Made by a program: the position numbers and the translations under genes. Shown piece after piece: positions 41,073 through 50,677 of a stretch of 64,000 nucleotides of DNA. Every line of letters begins with the position of its first letter. Position 1 is the first letter of the stretch. This DNA is from Antarcticibacterium sp. 1MA-6-2 (GTDB lineage Bacteria > Bacteroidota > Bacteroidia > Flavobacteriales > Flavobacteriaceae): contig NZ_CP091036.1 of assembly GCF_021535135.1 (NCBI RefSeq), positions 372,001 through 436,000 of the forward strand. The letters are read 5' to 3'. Under the pieces are notes generated by a model that worked only from the letters and a program-made list of their open reading frames with translations, ran no database searches and was not told the DNA's origin.

Positions 41073-41164
41073 TGCTATAAAAGCGGAAACCCCTAAGGCG
41101 ATCTCTCGATACAACCTGTAGGGGTCTCCTAACTAACCAACCAAAAAATTAAATTATGAATATG

Positions 41165-42334
41165 TTACCCTCTTATTCCTGAGCTTCTTCTTCCACTGGA
41201 AGCCTCGCGGCTTACAGGTTCTGGGGCACTGGACCGTGAAGTTTCACTTGATCTTGCACTGCTTCTATTTGTATTGCTATTAGATTCAACCCTAACATTT
41301 CTTTCCTGATTATTACTTCTTACAGCCGGAGTTTCTACCTGTCGTCTAACAACAGGATTATTTACAGTTGAGGAGCGCTCCGCCGTTCTGGTTTGCACAC
41401 TGTTTTCCGGTACACTTCTTCTGGACACACTTCTGGTTTCTACAGTTCTTCCTGTAGATTGTACCTGAGCAGTGCCACGTTGAGCTCTCACTGCAGCTTC
41501 GTGTTGTTCCAGATTTCTTCTTTCTCTTGAACTACTGTAGGAATCTCTTACGGCAGTACGATTAGTGTTAGAGTTACTTCTCACTCCAGAAGTACTTGCA
41601 TACTCACGAGTGCTATTTTGATTGGACCTAACTGCAGGTGCCGGATCTTTTTGTTCCATAGTCCTTCGTCCGTAATTATATGTTGCTACCTGCTGTCCAG
41701 GACGATAAAAATTAGTTTTATTATAGTAGTAATTATTGGACTGGTAATAATTTGCATACTGATAATAATCAATCCTCATAAGTTCGTAATATGCTCTGTA
41801 TGGCTCATAATATACAATCCTGTGATTCACGTGGGGTCTTACATAATAAGTATGCCACGGTCTATATACATAAGCTGTATTATATCTATTGATATATCCC
41901 ACGTACCGAATTGGCTGACCAAAGCTGTTATACCTGACTTTCATTCCTCCAATGCGTGCGATTCTACCAATACTATTATAGTGAATTACAACATCTCCGG
42001 CCTGAACCAGTCTTCCATAATAGTCATAATAAACAGGAACACTTTCAATTTGAATTACAGCTCCAAAGTCATCGTATTGTACAAAAGCATCATAATTATG
42101 ATAAGCGTTGTAACTAATATTATAACCGGGATGACCAATTTGCATTGGTGAAGTATTTAGAAACTGAGGGTTGTAATAAAAATCAAACTCTCCGTTAGGA
42201 TATACTGCAAACTCAACTCCTCTTTCAATGAAGATAAAGGCTTCCCCGTAATTAGGTCTTAGTAAATTTGCAGTGGATGCATAACCAGTCCATCCTATAA
42301 AAAACAAGGCGACTAAAAAGGTAATTTTTTTCAT
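41165..42334 (-). CDS. secreted Tyr-rich repeat protein with an Arg/Ser/Asn-rich tail
   Basis: 389 residues from ATG 42334 (MKKITFLVALFFIGWTGYAS, signal peptide); an ATG three codons upstream is possible. Residues 20-150 contain beta-repeat phrasing built on GRxxRIGxxxVxYNSxGxP (VVIHYNSIGRIARIGGMKVRYNSFGQPIRYVG). A Tyr/Asn-rich stretch (YELMRIDYYQYANYYQSNNYYYN) follows, and the last 180 residues are low-complexity and basic (RSNSNTNRTAVRDSYSSSRERRN, SSARSSETSRSSAPEP). No T9SS C-terminal domain was recognised. Likely a cell-surface or periplasmic structural or binding protein; function unknown. Confidence 0.75.
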   Translation of the reverse strand: MKKITFLVALFFIGWTGYASTANLLRPNYGEAFIFIERGVEFAVYPNGEFDFYYNPQFLNTSPMQIGHPGYNISYNAYHNYDAFVQYDDFGAVIQIESVPVYYDYYGRLVQAGDVVIHYNSIGRIARIGGMKVRYNSFGQPIRYVGYINRYNTAYVYRPWHTYYVRPHVNHRIVYYEPYRAYYELMRIDYYQYANYYQSNNYYYNKTNFYRPGQQVATYNYGRRTMEQKDPAPAVRSNQNSTREYASTSGVRSNSNTNRTAVRDSYSSSRERRNLEQHEAAVRAQRGTAQVQSTGRTVETRSVSRRSVPENSVQTRTAERSSTVNNPVVRRQVETPAVRSNNQERNVRVESNSNTNRSSARSSETSRSSAPEPVSREASSGRRSSGIRG

Positions 42335-42471
42335 AAGGCGCATAAGTTAAGGTTTGTAATAGATGGACGTCATTTCCCTAACCAATACAAACTGCGTGCC
42401 AAAATAAGAAAAAGTCTTTACCTCCTATGATCTTTTAAGACCGTAATAGTACGGACGGTTTTTAAATTATT

Positions 42472-45261
42472 TTAGATCTTTTCTTTTAAATAAGGAGCTG
42501 TATAGGATTTTGAATTTTTGGAGACTTCTTCCGGAGTGCCTGCGGCAATAAGATATCCTCCGTTTTCGCCTCCTTCAAGACCAAGATCAATAACATAATC
42601 TGCACATTTAACCAGGTCCATATTGTGTTCTATAACAATAATAGAATGGCCTTTTTCAATAAGTGCATTAAATGATTTTAGCAACTTCTGAATATCGTGA
42701 AAGTGAAGCCCTGTTGTTGGCTCATCAAAAATGAATAAGGCTTTTTCTTTTGTAATACTTTTTACAAGAAAAGATGCCAGTTTAATTCGCTGAGCTTCGC
42801 CACCGGAAAGTGTTGAAGAGCTTTGGCCCAACTGCACATAACCTAACCCCACATCCTGGAGAGGCTTTAATTTCTTTGTGATCTTCTGCTCCCCGTTTTC
42901 TTTAAAAAATAGAATGGCATCATCAATAGTCATACTTAGAATGTCATCTATATTTTTTTCAGCAAAAGTTACTTCCAGGATCTCCTTCTTAAAGCGCTTT
43001 CCATTGCAGGTATCGCATTCAAGGTGAACATCTGCCATGAACTGCATTTCTATAGTAACTTCACCTTCTCCTTTACAGGTTTCGCAACGGCCGCCTTCCA
43101 CGTTAAACGAGAAATGTTTAGCCTGATATCCTCTTATGTCTGATAATTTTTGAGAAGCAAAAAGATTTCTAATATCATCGTATGCTTTAATATAAGTAAC
43201 AGGATTTGATCTTGAAGAACGTCCAATAGGATTTTGGTCAACAAATTCCAGGGAGGTAGTATTTTTGTAATTTCCTTCAATACGGGTAAAGTGAGTAAGC
43301 TTTCTCACCATAACCACCAATTTCTTTTTGAAGGGCAGGGAAGAGGATCTTCCTGATAAGGGTACTCTTACCACTACCTGAAACTCCGGTTACTGCAGTA
43401 AAAACTCCAAGCGGAAATGTTACATCAATATTCTTTAAATTATTTTCCCTGGCTCCTATCACAGTCACTTCCTGCTTCCAGGTTCTCCTTTTCTTAGGAA
43501 CTTCAATGCGTAAATCATTATTAAGATATTTGGCGGTAAGAGAATCCTGATTTAAGATCTCTTCAAAATTTCCCGTCGCTACCACGTTTCCACCATGAGT
43601 ACCTGCTTCAGGACCAATATCAATTATCTCATCTGCAGCTTTCATTATATCTTCATCGTGTTCTACTACAATGACAGTGTTTCCCAGGTCTCTTAATTTC
43701 TGAAGGACTCCAATAAGTTTTGCAGTATCACGCGGATGAAGGCCAATGGAGGGTTCATCCAGAATGTACATAGAACCCACAAGGCTACTCCCCAGAGATG
43801 TAGCCAGATTAATTCGCTGAGATTCTCCGCCGGAAAGTGTATTGGACTTTCTGTTAAGAGTGAGGTAATCCAGACCTACATTTGATAAAAACTCCAGCCG
43901 ATTATTAATTTCAGAAAGTAGTCTTTTTGCAATTTGTGCATCATATTCATTTAAAGAAAGCTCCCTGAAAAACTCCCGAACCTTATTAAGAGGTTTTTCA
44001 ACAAGGTCGGTTATTGTAGCTCCTCCTACTTTTACATAATTGGCCTCTGGACGAAGACGTTTACCTTTACATACTGAACATCGGGTTTTTCCTCTGTACC
44101 GGGAAAGCATTACCCTGTTTTGAATTTTGTAGGCTTTCGATTCTAAAAATTCGAAAAAGCTATTTAAGCCTTCAAAATATTGATTTCCCTTCCAAACTAA
44201 ATCCTTTTGAGCATCAGATAGTTCAAAATAGGGTTTGTGGATAGGAAAATTAAATTTATGAGAGTTGTTTACCAGTTGATCCCGGTACCAGCTCATACTT
44301 TCTCCTCTCCAGGGGAAAATTGCATTTTCAAATACAGATAAACCGGTATTGGGAATTACCAGATCTTCATCTATTCCTATAACGTCTCCGTAACCTTCAC
44401 ATCTCGGGCACGCTCCATATGGATTATTAAAGCTGAAAAGGTGCACATTAGGTTCCAGGAAACTCATCCCATCCAGTTCAAATTTATTACTGAACTGCCT
44501 GATATTGCTATCTTCCAGTCTTTCAATGAACAATTCCCCCTTACCTTCAAAGAAAGCAGCCTGAGTAGCATCTGCTAACCTATTGTAAAAATCTTCTTCA
44601 TCTTTTGTTACAATCCGGTCTACTACCAGGGAAACGTCCTGTGCCTTGCTCTGCTGTAGATTGGCTTCATCAATTCGCACAACTCCATTATTGATCTTAA
44701 TTCTACTATATCCTTGTTGGGCGAGAACTTTAAGTTTTTCCTCGAGGCTTCTTCCTTCTTCTACATGAACAGGAGAAAGGAGCAGCAGTTTTTCCCCTTC
44801 AGCAAAAGATTTTACGTAATTCACCACATCTGTTACCGTGTCCTTTTTAACTTCATTACCGGAAACAGGTGAAATGGTTTTTCCAACCCTGGCAAATAAC
44901 AATTTTAAATAATCATATATTTCTGTGGAAGTCCCTACTGTGGACCGGGGATTGGTAGAATTTACTTTTTGCTCAATTGCTATCGCTTAAGTGCGATACC
45001 TTTAATATAATCTACTTTAGGCTTGTTAAGCCTGCCAAGAAATTGCCTGGCGTAGGAGGAGAGGCTTTCCACATATCGGCGTTGTCCTTCTGCATATAGT
45101 GTATCAAAAGCTAAACTCGATTTTCCGGAACCGGACAAGCCTGTGATTACCACCAGCTTATTGCGGGGAATTACGACGTTTATATTTTTTAAATTATGGA
45201 GTTTTGCACCTTTAATTATAATATTTTTCCTGGGATCTACCCCGGCAATATCTACAGCCAT
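42472..45261 (-). CDS. uvrA: excinuclease ABC subunit A, split by two frameshifts in this sequence
   Basis: Damage-recognition ATPase of nucleotide-excision repair. N-terminal Walker [41 protein letters not shown]. After an indel at 44985-44992 (expected [15 protein letters not shown]) the middle part has zinc-binding [10 protein letters not shown] and [11 protein letters not shown], and the ABC signature [17 protein letters not shown]. After a second indel at 43293-43300 the C-terminal part has [38 protein letters not shown] ... LECDTCNGK and [12 protein letters not shown]. Total about 929 residues. I choose ATG 45261 ([14 protein letters not shown]); a TTG at 45276 in frame is less likely. 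A minus-strand TACCTTTG (plus 45285-45292) lies just upstream. Confidence 0.93.
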
Positions 45262-45358
45262 AGTCTCAAATTTCAATCAATTGGCAAAGGTACTCATTAT
45301 GCAGGAGGTTGGAAAGCGAAGAAATTCAGTAATTATTGTTAAAAAAAACACCTGCTGC

Positions 45359-45390
45359 TTGTGTATGTTAAAAATATGTTGCTATATTTG
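45359..45390 (+). promoter_or_regulatory. Bacteroidetes-type promoter of the ECF sigma gene
   Basis: TTG 45359-45361, 21 bp, TATATTTG 45383-45390. It leaves a 5' leader of about 110 nt before the ATG at 45504, which is long for this window. Confidence 0.6.
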
Positions 45391-45503
45391 AAGCGGAAAC
45401 GCCCAATTTTAATTTCTATTGCCTATTGCATAAAGTTACTTTTTAGTTTTATAACCTAACCTACAGGTATCCCCTACCAATACCTGATTATAAAGTAACT
45501 ATT

Positions 45504-46088
45504 ATGGAAAATACCAGTACAACAGATGCTGCTTTAGTACGATCGTACCTACAGGGGAATGAAAACTCACTTTCAACTCTTATAACCCGCCACCAGAGCC
45601 GGATCTTTAGTTTTATCTATTCTAAGGTTTTTGATAAAGATGTGGCCGAGGATATTTTTCAGGATACCTTTATTAAAGTGATTAATACTTTAAAAAGAGG
45701 GAAATATAATGAAGAAGGAAAGTTTCTTCCCTGGGTAATGCGTATCGCTCATAACTTAATTATTGACCACTTTAGGAAAAATAAGAGAATGCCAATGTTT
45801 GAGAACAAAGGCGACTTCAATATTTTTTCTGTTTTGTGTGATGGAGATCTTAATATTGAAAAACAATTAATTAAGGATCAAATAGAAATTGATGTTCAGG
45901 AATTAATAAAGGAATTACCTGAAGATCAACTTGAAGTTCTTACCATGAGGATTTATAAAGATATGAGTTTTAAAGAGATCTCTGAGAGAACAGGTGTTAG
46001 TATTAATACGGCCCTGGGAAGAATGAGATATGCTTTAATTAATCTTCGAAAAATAATTGAGAAACATAACTTAATTTTAACAAATTAA
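45504..46088 (+). CDS. RNA polymerase sigma factor, ECF/sigma-70 family
   Basis: 194 residues. Region 2: LITRHQSRIFSFIYSKVFDKDVAEDIFQDTFIKVINTLKRGKYNEEGKFLPWVMRIAHNLIIDHFRKNKR. Region 4: LPEDQLEVLTMRIYKDMSFKEISERTGVSINTALGRMRYALINLRKII with the helix-turn-helix. No anti-sigma gene with a recognisable domain follows; a 49-residue basic protein lies downstream in the same transcript, ended by a strong terminator. The same gene pair is, as I recall, frequent in Flavobacteriaceae. Confidence 0.92.
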   Translation: MENTSTTDAALVRSYLQGNENSLSTLITRHQSRIFSFIYSKVFDKDVAEDIFQDTFIKVINTLKRGKYNEEGKFLPWVMRIAHNLIIDHFRKNKRMPMFENKGDFNIFSVLCDGDLNIEKQLIKDQIEIDVQELIKELPEDQLEVLTMRIYKDMSFKEISERTGVSINTALGRMRYALINLRKIIEKHNLILTN

Positions 46089-46144
46089 GCTGCAATATCC
46101 CCCCATCATCAGCGTTATTTTTATAATAACTACAAAGTAATATA

Positions 46145-46294
46145 ATGGGGAAACTTTACACTAAACCTTCGAAAGAAGAAAATTTGAACAGCTTGAATCC
46201 AAAAAGAGAAACTATAAAGTTTCTACTTAATTATTCAAAAGCACTACGAATCACGGAGTATAAGAAGATGAAGTTTGACACACTCCTGAATTAG
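46145..46294 (+). CDS. small basic protein (49 aa) downstream of the sigma factor
   Basis: MGKLYTKPSKEENLNSLNPK starts it, and it ends ETIKFLLNYSKALRITEYKKMKFDTLLN. It lies 56 bp after the sigma gene and immediately before a terminator, in a fully open frame with codon use like its neighbours. No membrane segment, so it is not a classical anti-sigma factor, but it could modulate the sigma factor. Unknown family; no annotation tool minimum length would favour it. Confidence 0.65.
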   Translation: MGKLYTKPSKEENLNSLNPKRETIKFLLNYSKALRITEYKKMKFDTLLN

Positions 46295-46301
46295 ATTCAT
46301 A

Positions 46302-46337
46302 AAAGACCTGCTTATTAGCCAGCAGGTCTTTTTTTTA
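46302..46337 (+). terminator. rho-independent terminator of the sigma factor operon
   Basis: AAAGACCTGCT (46302-46312) pairs with AGCAGGTCTTT (46321-46331), followed by T residues. It may also serve the convergent nth gene. Confidence 0.9.
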
Positions 46338-46349
46338 TTATCTATGCCG

Positions 46350-47009
46350 CTACTTCTTTTTCTTTTGGTAGTATTCTTCGAGAACTGACTTTCTACCTAT
46401 AGTTTTTGTTATAATATCTTTTTCAAGATCCCAACCTCTTGCAGGAGAGTACTGTCGTCCATACCAAATAATCTGTAGGTGGAGAATATTCCATAAATCT
46501 TTTGGAAAAATTCTTTTAGCATCTTTCTCAGTCTGCACCACATTTTTTCCATTGCTTAAATTCCACCGGAACATCAACCGATGAATATGCGTATCTACAG
46601 GAAAAGCCGGAATATTAAAAGCCTGTGACATAACCACGCTGGCCGTTTTATGGCCTACAGCAGGTAAAGCTTCCAAAGCTTCGAAATCGGCTGGTACCTG
46701 TCCGTTATATTTTTCGATCAATATTTCACTTAATCCGTGAATGCCTTTAGATTTCATGGGAGACAGACCAACGGGTTTTATAATATCCCTTATTTCATCA
46801 ATAGACAATTTTACCATGTCGTAAGGATTATCGGCAATGTTGAACAGGATTGGCGTAATTTGATTTACCCTAAGATCGGTACTTTGAGCTGAGAGAAGTA
46901 CAGCAATTAATAAAGTGTAAGGATCTTTATGATCTAAAGGAATTGGAACCTGTGGATAAATTTCATTTAGCTTATCTATAACAAATTGTACCTTTTCCTT
47001 CTTATTCAT
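46350..47009 (-). CDS. nth: endonuclease III lacking the iron-sulfur cysteines
   Basis: DNA glycosylase/AP lyase for oxidised pyrimidines. 219 residues from ATG 47009 (MNKKEKVQFVIDKLNEIYP). The helix-hairpin-helix is LEALPAVGHKTASVVMSQAF with the catalytic Lys, and the catalytic Asp is in FPVDTHIHRLMFRWNLS. Usual members end with a C-x6-C-x2-C-x5-C loop for a 4Fe-4S cluster; here the corresponding region reads YGRQYSPARGWDLEKDIITKTIGRKSVLEEYYQ with no Cys at all. The protein is full length and the frame is intact. Confidence 0.9.
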   Translation of the reverse strand: MNKKEKVQFVIDKLNEIYPQVPIPLDHKDPYTLLIAVLLSAQSTDLRVNQITPILFNIADNPYDMVKLSIDEIRDIIKPVGLSPMKSKGIHGLSEILIEKYNGQVPADFEALEALPAVGHKTASVVMSQAFNIPAFPVDTHIHRLMFRWNLSNGKNVVQTEKDAKRIFPKDLWNILHLQIIWYGRQYSPARGWDLEKDIITKTIGRKSVLEEYYQKKKK

Positions 47010-47040
47010 AATCCGTAAATTTGAAACAAATGTAAGAATT

Positions 47041-47539
47041 ATGACATCAATAAAACCAGGAGATAATGCTCCCGATTTCACCTCGCAGGATCAGGACGGA
47101 AACACCATAAAACTTTCAGATTATAAGGGTAAAAAACTTGTTCTTTTTTTCTACCCAAAAGCAAGCACGCCGGGATGCACTGCAGAAGCTTGTAATCTTC
47201 GTGATAACTGGGAATATTTTCAAAACAAAGGTTATGAAATTTTAGGTGTAAGTGCAGATTCCCAAAAGAGACAGAAAAATTTTAAAAAGAAGAATAACCT
47301 TCCTTATCCTTTACTGGCAGACGAGGATAAAGCTGTTATCGAAGCATACGAAGTATGGGGTCCCAAGAAATTTATGGGAAAAGAATATGACGGAATTCAT
47401 CGAACTACTTTTGTAATAGATGAAGAAGGAAAAATAGAAGATGTTATAGGTAAGGTAAAAACAAAAGAACATTCAGCTCAAATTCTTTGAATTGCTGAAA
47501 TTGAAGAGCAAACTTAAGAATAAGCTGAAAATTCTTTAA
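47041..47539 (+). CDS. bcp: thioredoxin-dependent peroxiredoxin (BCP), possible frameshift at the C-terminus
   Basis: Thiol peroxidase. APDFTSQDQDGNTIKLSDYKGKKLVLFFYPKASTPGCTAEACNLRDNW carries the peroxidatic Cys (PxxxTPGCT). As written it ends at 47490 (HSAQIL, 149 residues), already close to family length. The next frame continues ELLKLKSKLKNKLKIL to 47539 if one T in the run at 47485-47487 is extra. Either end is possible. It is divergent from nth with a shared 30-bp gap. Confidence 0.9.
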
Positions 47540-47913
47540 TTCTCAAGCATCTTTACTAGCTGAACAGTAGCAATACTATCGCAGTTTTCGATTTGAAGTT
47601 CCAGTACTTTAGTGTTGACTTCTCCCGAGATGTAGTAAATTTTGCAGGGATCTATATAGGTTTTGCTTTTGCCGAAATCAACAGAGCCATTATTGAGAAT
47701 ACCGGAAACTGCGTTAGTATCTAGTTGATGTGTTTCAAAAAAAGCCATTGCTTCTTTACTAAAGACCCTATCTTTTATTCTGATATTTTTCAGAACCCGG
47801 GCGGTAGGAGAGTAGTCACAAGAAGTTCTCTTTCCACCTAAAAAAAATATGAGTATAATTATTCCGAAGAAAAGTCCGACTGAAAAGTAGCCGATTCTTT
47901 GAATCAAGTTCAT
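47536..47913 (-). CDS. DUF4258 domain membrane-anchored protein
   Basis: 125 residues. N-terminal membrane segment YFSVGLFFGIIILIFFLGG, then the conserved KRTSCDYSPTARVLKNIRIKDRVFS and the DUF4258 region (SGILNNGSVDFGKSKTYIDPCKIYYISGEVNTKVLELQIENCDSIATV). Three Cys in the exported part. Function unknown. It lies downstream of alanine dehydrogenase in the same direction. Confidence 0.85.
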   Translation of the reverse strand: MNLIQRIGYFSVGLFFGIIILIFFLGGKRTSCDYSPTARVLKNIRIKDRVFSKEAMAFFETHQLDTNAVSGILNNGSVDFGKSKTYIDPCKIYYISGEVNTKVLELQIENCDSIATVQLVKMLEN

Positions 47914-48001
47914 TGAAAATGTTTTTTACACAAAATACCGAAAGGTGTGTATAAAGGGAAAGTTAACCGTCTGTTTTTAGGTTCATTAAGTAAACACAAA
48001 T

Positions 48002-49199
48002 CTAAAAGATCAGGAGGTTTATATCCCGGTAAGTAAGATCAAACCATTCGGCAATAGATTTGTTAGTCAAAATTCCGTGGTAAAAGTACAAACCATTTCT
48101 TAAACCTCTGTCAAATCTTAGAGTGTTTTCAATACCACCTTCTTCAGCAATATGTAAGAGGTAAGGTGTAAAAATATTACTAATTGAAATTGAGGAAGTT
48201 CGGGCGTACCTTGAAGGGATGTTAGGTACACAATAATGAAGAACTCCATGTTTCGTAAAAATGGGTTGGTCGTGAGAAGTAATTTCACTGGTTTCCACAC
48301 AGCCACCCATATCGATACTCACGTCAATTATTACGGCACCTTTTTTCATTGACTGTACCATCTCCTCTGTCACTACAATAAGCGATTGTTTTTCCTCTAA
48401 CTGCTCCAATGAGTACATCACAGCGTTTTAGAGATTTCATTAAAGTCTTGGGTTGGAGGGTAGAAGTGTATAAAGTGCGACCAAGGTTAGTCTGGATATG
48501 ACGTAAACGAGTAAGGGAACTATCAAAAATTTTGACACTTGCTCCCAATCCTGCAGCACTTCGGGCAGCAAACTCACCTACTGTTCCGGCTCCAATAATT
48601 ACTACTTCAATAGGAGGGACGCCACTTATATTTCCAAACATTAGTCCGTTTCCCTGAGCATTATTGCTCATTATTTCTGAAGCTATTAAAACTGAAGCTG
48701 TTCCGGCTATTTCACTCAGAGCCCGAACGGCAGGATAGCTTCCATCATCATCCCTTATAAATTCAAATCCTAAGGCGGTAATTCTTTTTGTAGCTAACTT
48801 CTGAAAATATTCCTTACACTGCGTCTTAAGCTGAAGAGCTGAGATGAGGGTGGTCTGCGGATTTATCATGTCGAGCTCTGCCAGGGAAGGCGGCTCCATC
48901 TTCAAAATCGTGGGGCAGGAGAAAACTTTTTTGGTGTCTTTGGTTATTTCTGCATAAGCACCGGAATAATCTTTATCGCTAAACCTGGCCCACTTTCCGG
49001 CATCAGATTCAATCATTACCCGATGGCCATGAGCCGTAATCGCAGCTACGGCGTCAGGAGTAAGACACACCCTTTTTTCCTGGTAAGAAGTCTCTTTGGG
49101 AATTCCTATAAACAGTTGTCCCTTATTCTTGTAAACCTCCAGAGTTTCTTCCTGGGGAATAAGCTGTTCTTTGGTAAACGGTGAGGTTTGGCTGGTCAT
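48002..49199 (-). CDS. ald: alanine dehydrogenase, split by a frameshift
   Basis: NAD-dependent L-alanine/pyruvate interconversion. FIGIPKETSYQEKRVCLTPDAVAAITAHGHRVMIESDAG is the family N-terminus; the NAD motif is VIIGAGTVGEFAARSAAGLGASVKIFD. The frame changes at 48384-48395, where GAVRGK would continue NRSLIVVTEEMVQSMKKGAVIIDVSIDMGGCVETSEITSHDQPIF. The C-terminal LHYCVPNIPSRYARTSSISISNIFTPYL is well conserved. About 399 residues in total. The family also includes NAD(P) transhydrogenase subunits, but the length favours an alanine dehydrogenase. Confidence 0.9.
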
Positions 49200-49262
49200 G
49201 CTGAATACCTGTTAGTGAATTAAATTACAACAATTTTCAGCAAATATAAGGTAAGAATTTTA

Positions 49263-49865
49263 TTAAAGTTTACGGTAATAATCTTCCGCTGGTTCGTTAG
49301 GCATTGCAAATTCTTGTTGTCTAAAATATTCTAATTCTCTTTCATCCTTTGTAGACATTCCATTGGAAAAGACTGTGACATCAGTCTCATTTAATTCACT
49401 AAGATCTATTCCATATATTCGGTCAAAGATTTGAGTACGGACGGTGTAGAGAATAATTAATATAAGAATGAAGAAAGGAGCTAAGTAGATTAATTGATTT
49501 GTGTCCATAGGATCAACGACTGCATAAACATCATCATAGACTGTGCTGATTATTTGGTAAGAGTACATGGTGACAGGTACAAGAATAGCATGATACCACC
49601 AATGTTTACAAGTGAAAAACCAAATTAATAATAACATTAAGGGAGTAATTTTTCCCAAATAGGTCCACATCGCAACATTTACACTTTCATAATACTTACT
49701 TTCATATGTAAAAAAAGAATTTTCCCAAACAGGACCGTCTGGGAAAATTTCATATAAATAAAATATGTAAGGTGAAAAAGCTATTAAAAAAGCTATAATA
49801 CTACCCGTTAGTAGGAATTTTGAGCTTTGATCTATCAACCGCTTGCTTTTCGATTTGTTTGTCAT
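49263..49865 (-). CDS. multi-spanning membrane protein of unknown function
   Basis: 200 residues with four hydrophobic segments (LLTGSIIAFLIAFSPYIFYLY; ITPLMLLLIWFF; HAILVPVTMYSYQIIST; IYLAPFFILILIILYTV) and a charged, acidic C-terminus ending NEPAEDYYRKL, probably cytoplasmic. Its start lies within the 3' end of a short secreted-peptide gene (overlap 65 bp). No family recognised. Confidence 0.7.
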   Translation of the reverse strand: MTNKSKSKRLIDQSSKFLLTGSIIAFLIAFSPYIFYLYEIFPDGPVWENSFFTYESKYYESVNVAMWTYLGKITPLMLLLIWFFTCKHWWYHAILVPVTMYSYQIISTVYDDVYAVVDPMDTNQLIYLAPFFILILIILYTVRTQIFDRIYGIDLSELNETDVTVFSNGMSTKDERELEYFRQQEFAMPNEPAEDYYRKL

Positions 49866-49947
49866 TATTGTTATTTTCTGTAGTTGTAGTTACAAAAAAA
49901 GTTGCTCCAAAAATAGTAGCGGCACAAAAAATAGCTTTAAATTTCAT
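49801..49947 (-). CDS. small secreted peptide (48 aa), overlapping the next gene
   Basis: MKFKAIFCAATIFGATFFVTT is a signal peptide; the rest, NNNNDKQIEKQAVDRSKLKIPTNG, is short and polar, ending in TNG. A TAGGTTTG promoter element (minus strand, plus 49992-49999) lies about 45 bp upstream, which supports this as the first gene of the transcript. It overlaps the membrane protein gene by 65 bp in another frame. Function unknown. Confidence 0.6.
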   Translation of the reverse strand: MKFKAIFCAATIFGATFFVTTTTENNNNDKQIEKQAVDRSKLKIPTNG

Positions 49948-50228
49948 AATGTATAGGTTTAAAAGTGATTGTTTCTATTTGATTTCTGAAACAAACCTAT
50001 ACAATTATAAAATGCTTATAGTTACTACATTATCCGTACCTTTGCACCCTTTTTTGAGGCAAAAAATAGCCGTATTTTATGGAAATTTACTTTCCAAAAA
50101 TAAGCTAAAAATCAACATTTTTCGTTGAATAACTAAATATATAAAATCCTTAGTTTCACATAGGCTAAAAACGTACTATTTTTCTTACAACCCCTTTTCG
50201 CACTTTGGCACGCAGGTTTTTTAATTCT

Positions 50229-50633
50229 TTAACAAAACTTTAACTTTCTTGCCCCATGGTTTTTCATGGAAATTTTAAGTTTTTGAACGTCCTCATCCAA
50301 TAAATTTTCAATTTTTTGAGGCCATTCGATCAGCTTCCAGGAATCGGAATTGAGATAATCTTCAATTCCCATGTCCAGTGCTTCGCCTTCGTCTTTGATT
50401 CGGTAAAAATCAAAATGGAAGATCTTACCGTGATCTGTTTGGTATTCGTTAACTAATGAGAATGTTGGGCTGGAGGCCAGGTCTGGCGCACCAAGAGCTT
50501 TAACAAGCGCTTTTATGAGGGTCGTTTTTCCGGCCCCCATTTCTCCGTAAAATAATAGCGTTTTGCTCTTAACTTTGGAAAGTAACAGCATAGCTATACT
50601 ATCAATTTCTGACAGCTCGTAGGTCAAGCTCAT
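50229..50633 (-). CDS. tsaE: tRNA threonylcarbamoyladenosine biosynthesis ATPase TsaE
   Basis: 134 residues. Walker A GEMGAGKTTLIKALVKAL, then SPTFSLVNEY and FHFDFYRIKDEGEALDMGIEDYL, and WKLIEWPQKIENLL. Partner of TsaB/TsaD in t6A tRNA modification. It directly follows porX (44 bp) in the same direction, an arrangement I recall as common in Flavobacteriaceae. Confidence 0.94.
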   Translation of the reverse strand: MSLTYELSEIDSIAMLLLSKVKSKTLLFYGEMGAGKTTLIKALVKALGAPDLASSPTFSLVNEYQTDHGKIFHFDFYRIKDEGEALDMGIEDYLNSDSWKLIEWPQKIENLLDEDVQKLKISMKNHGARKLKFC

Positions 50634-50677
50634 TCAAATATAGATTATAAGGCGTTGTAAATATATGTAATTAATTC

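Noticed and set aside
41085..41125. Terminator after the flippase gene (ACCCCTA...TAGGGGT)
   Set aside because: Stem of only 7 bp with a loop above 20 nt and no T-run; left unannotated.
49820..50128. 102-aa ORF on the plus strand
   Set aside because: Runs opposite the better supported secreted-peptide and membrane-protein genes and lacks protein-like composition, though a TACCTTTG sequence near 50036 resembles a promoter element.
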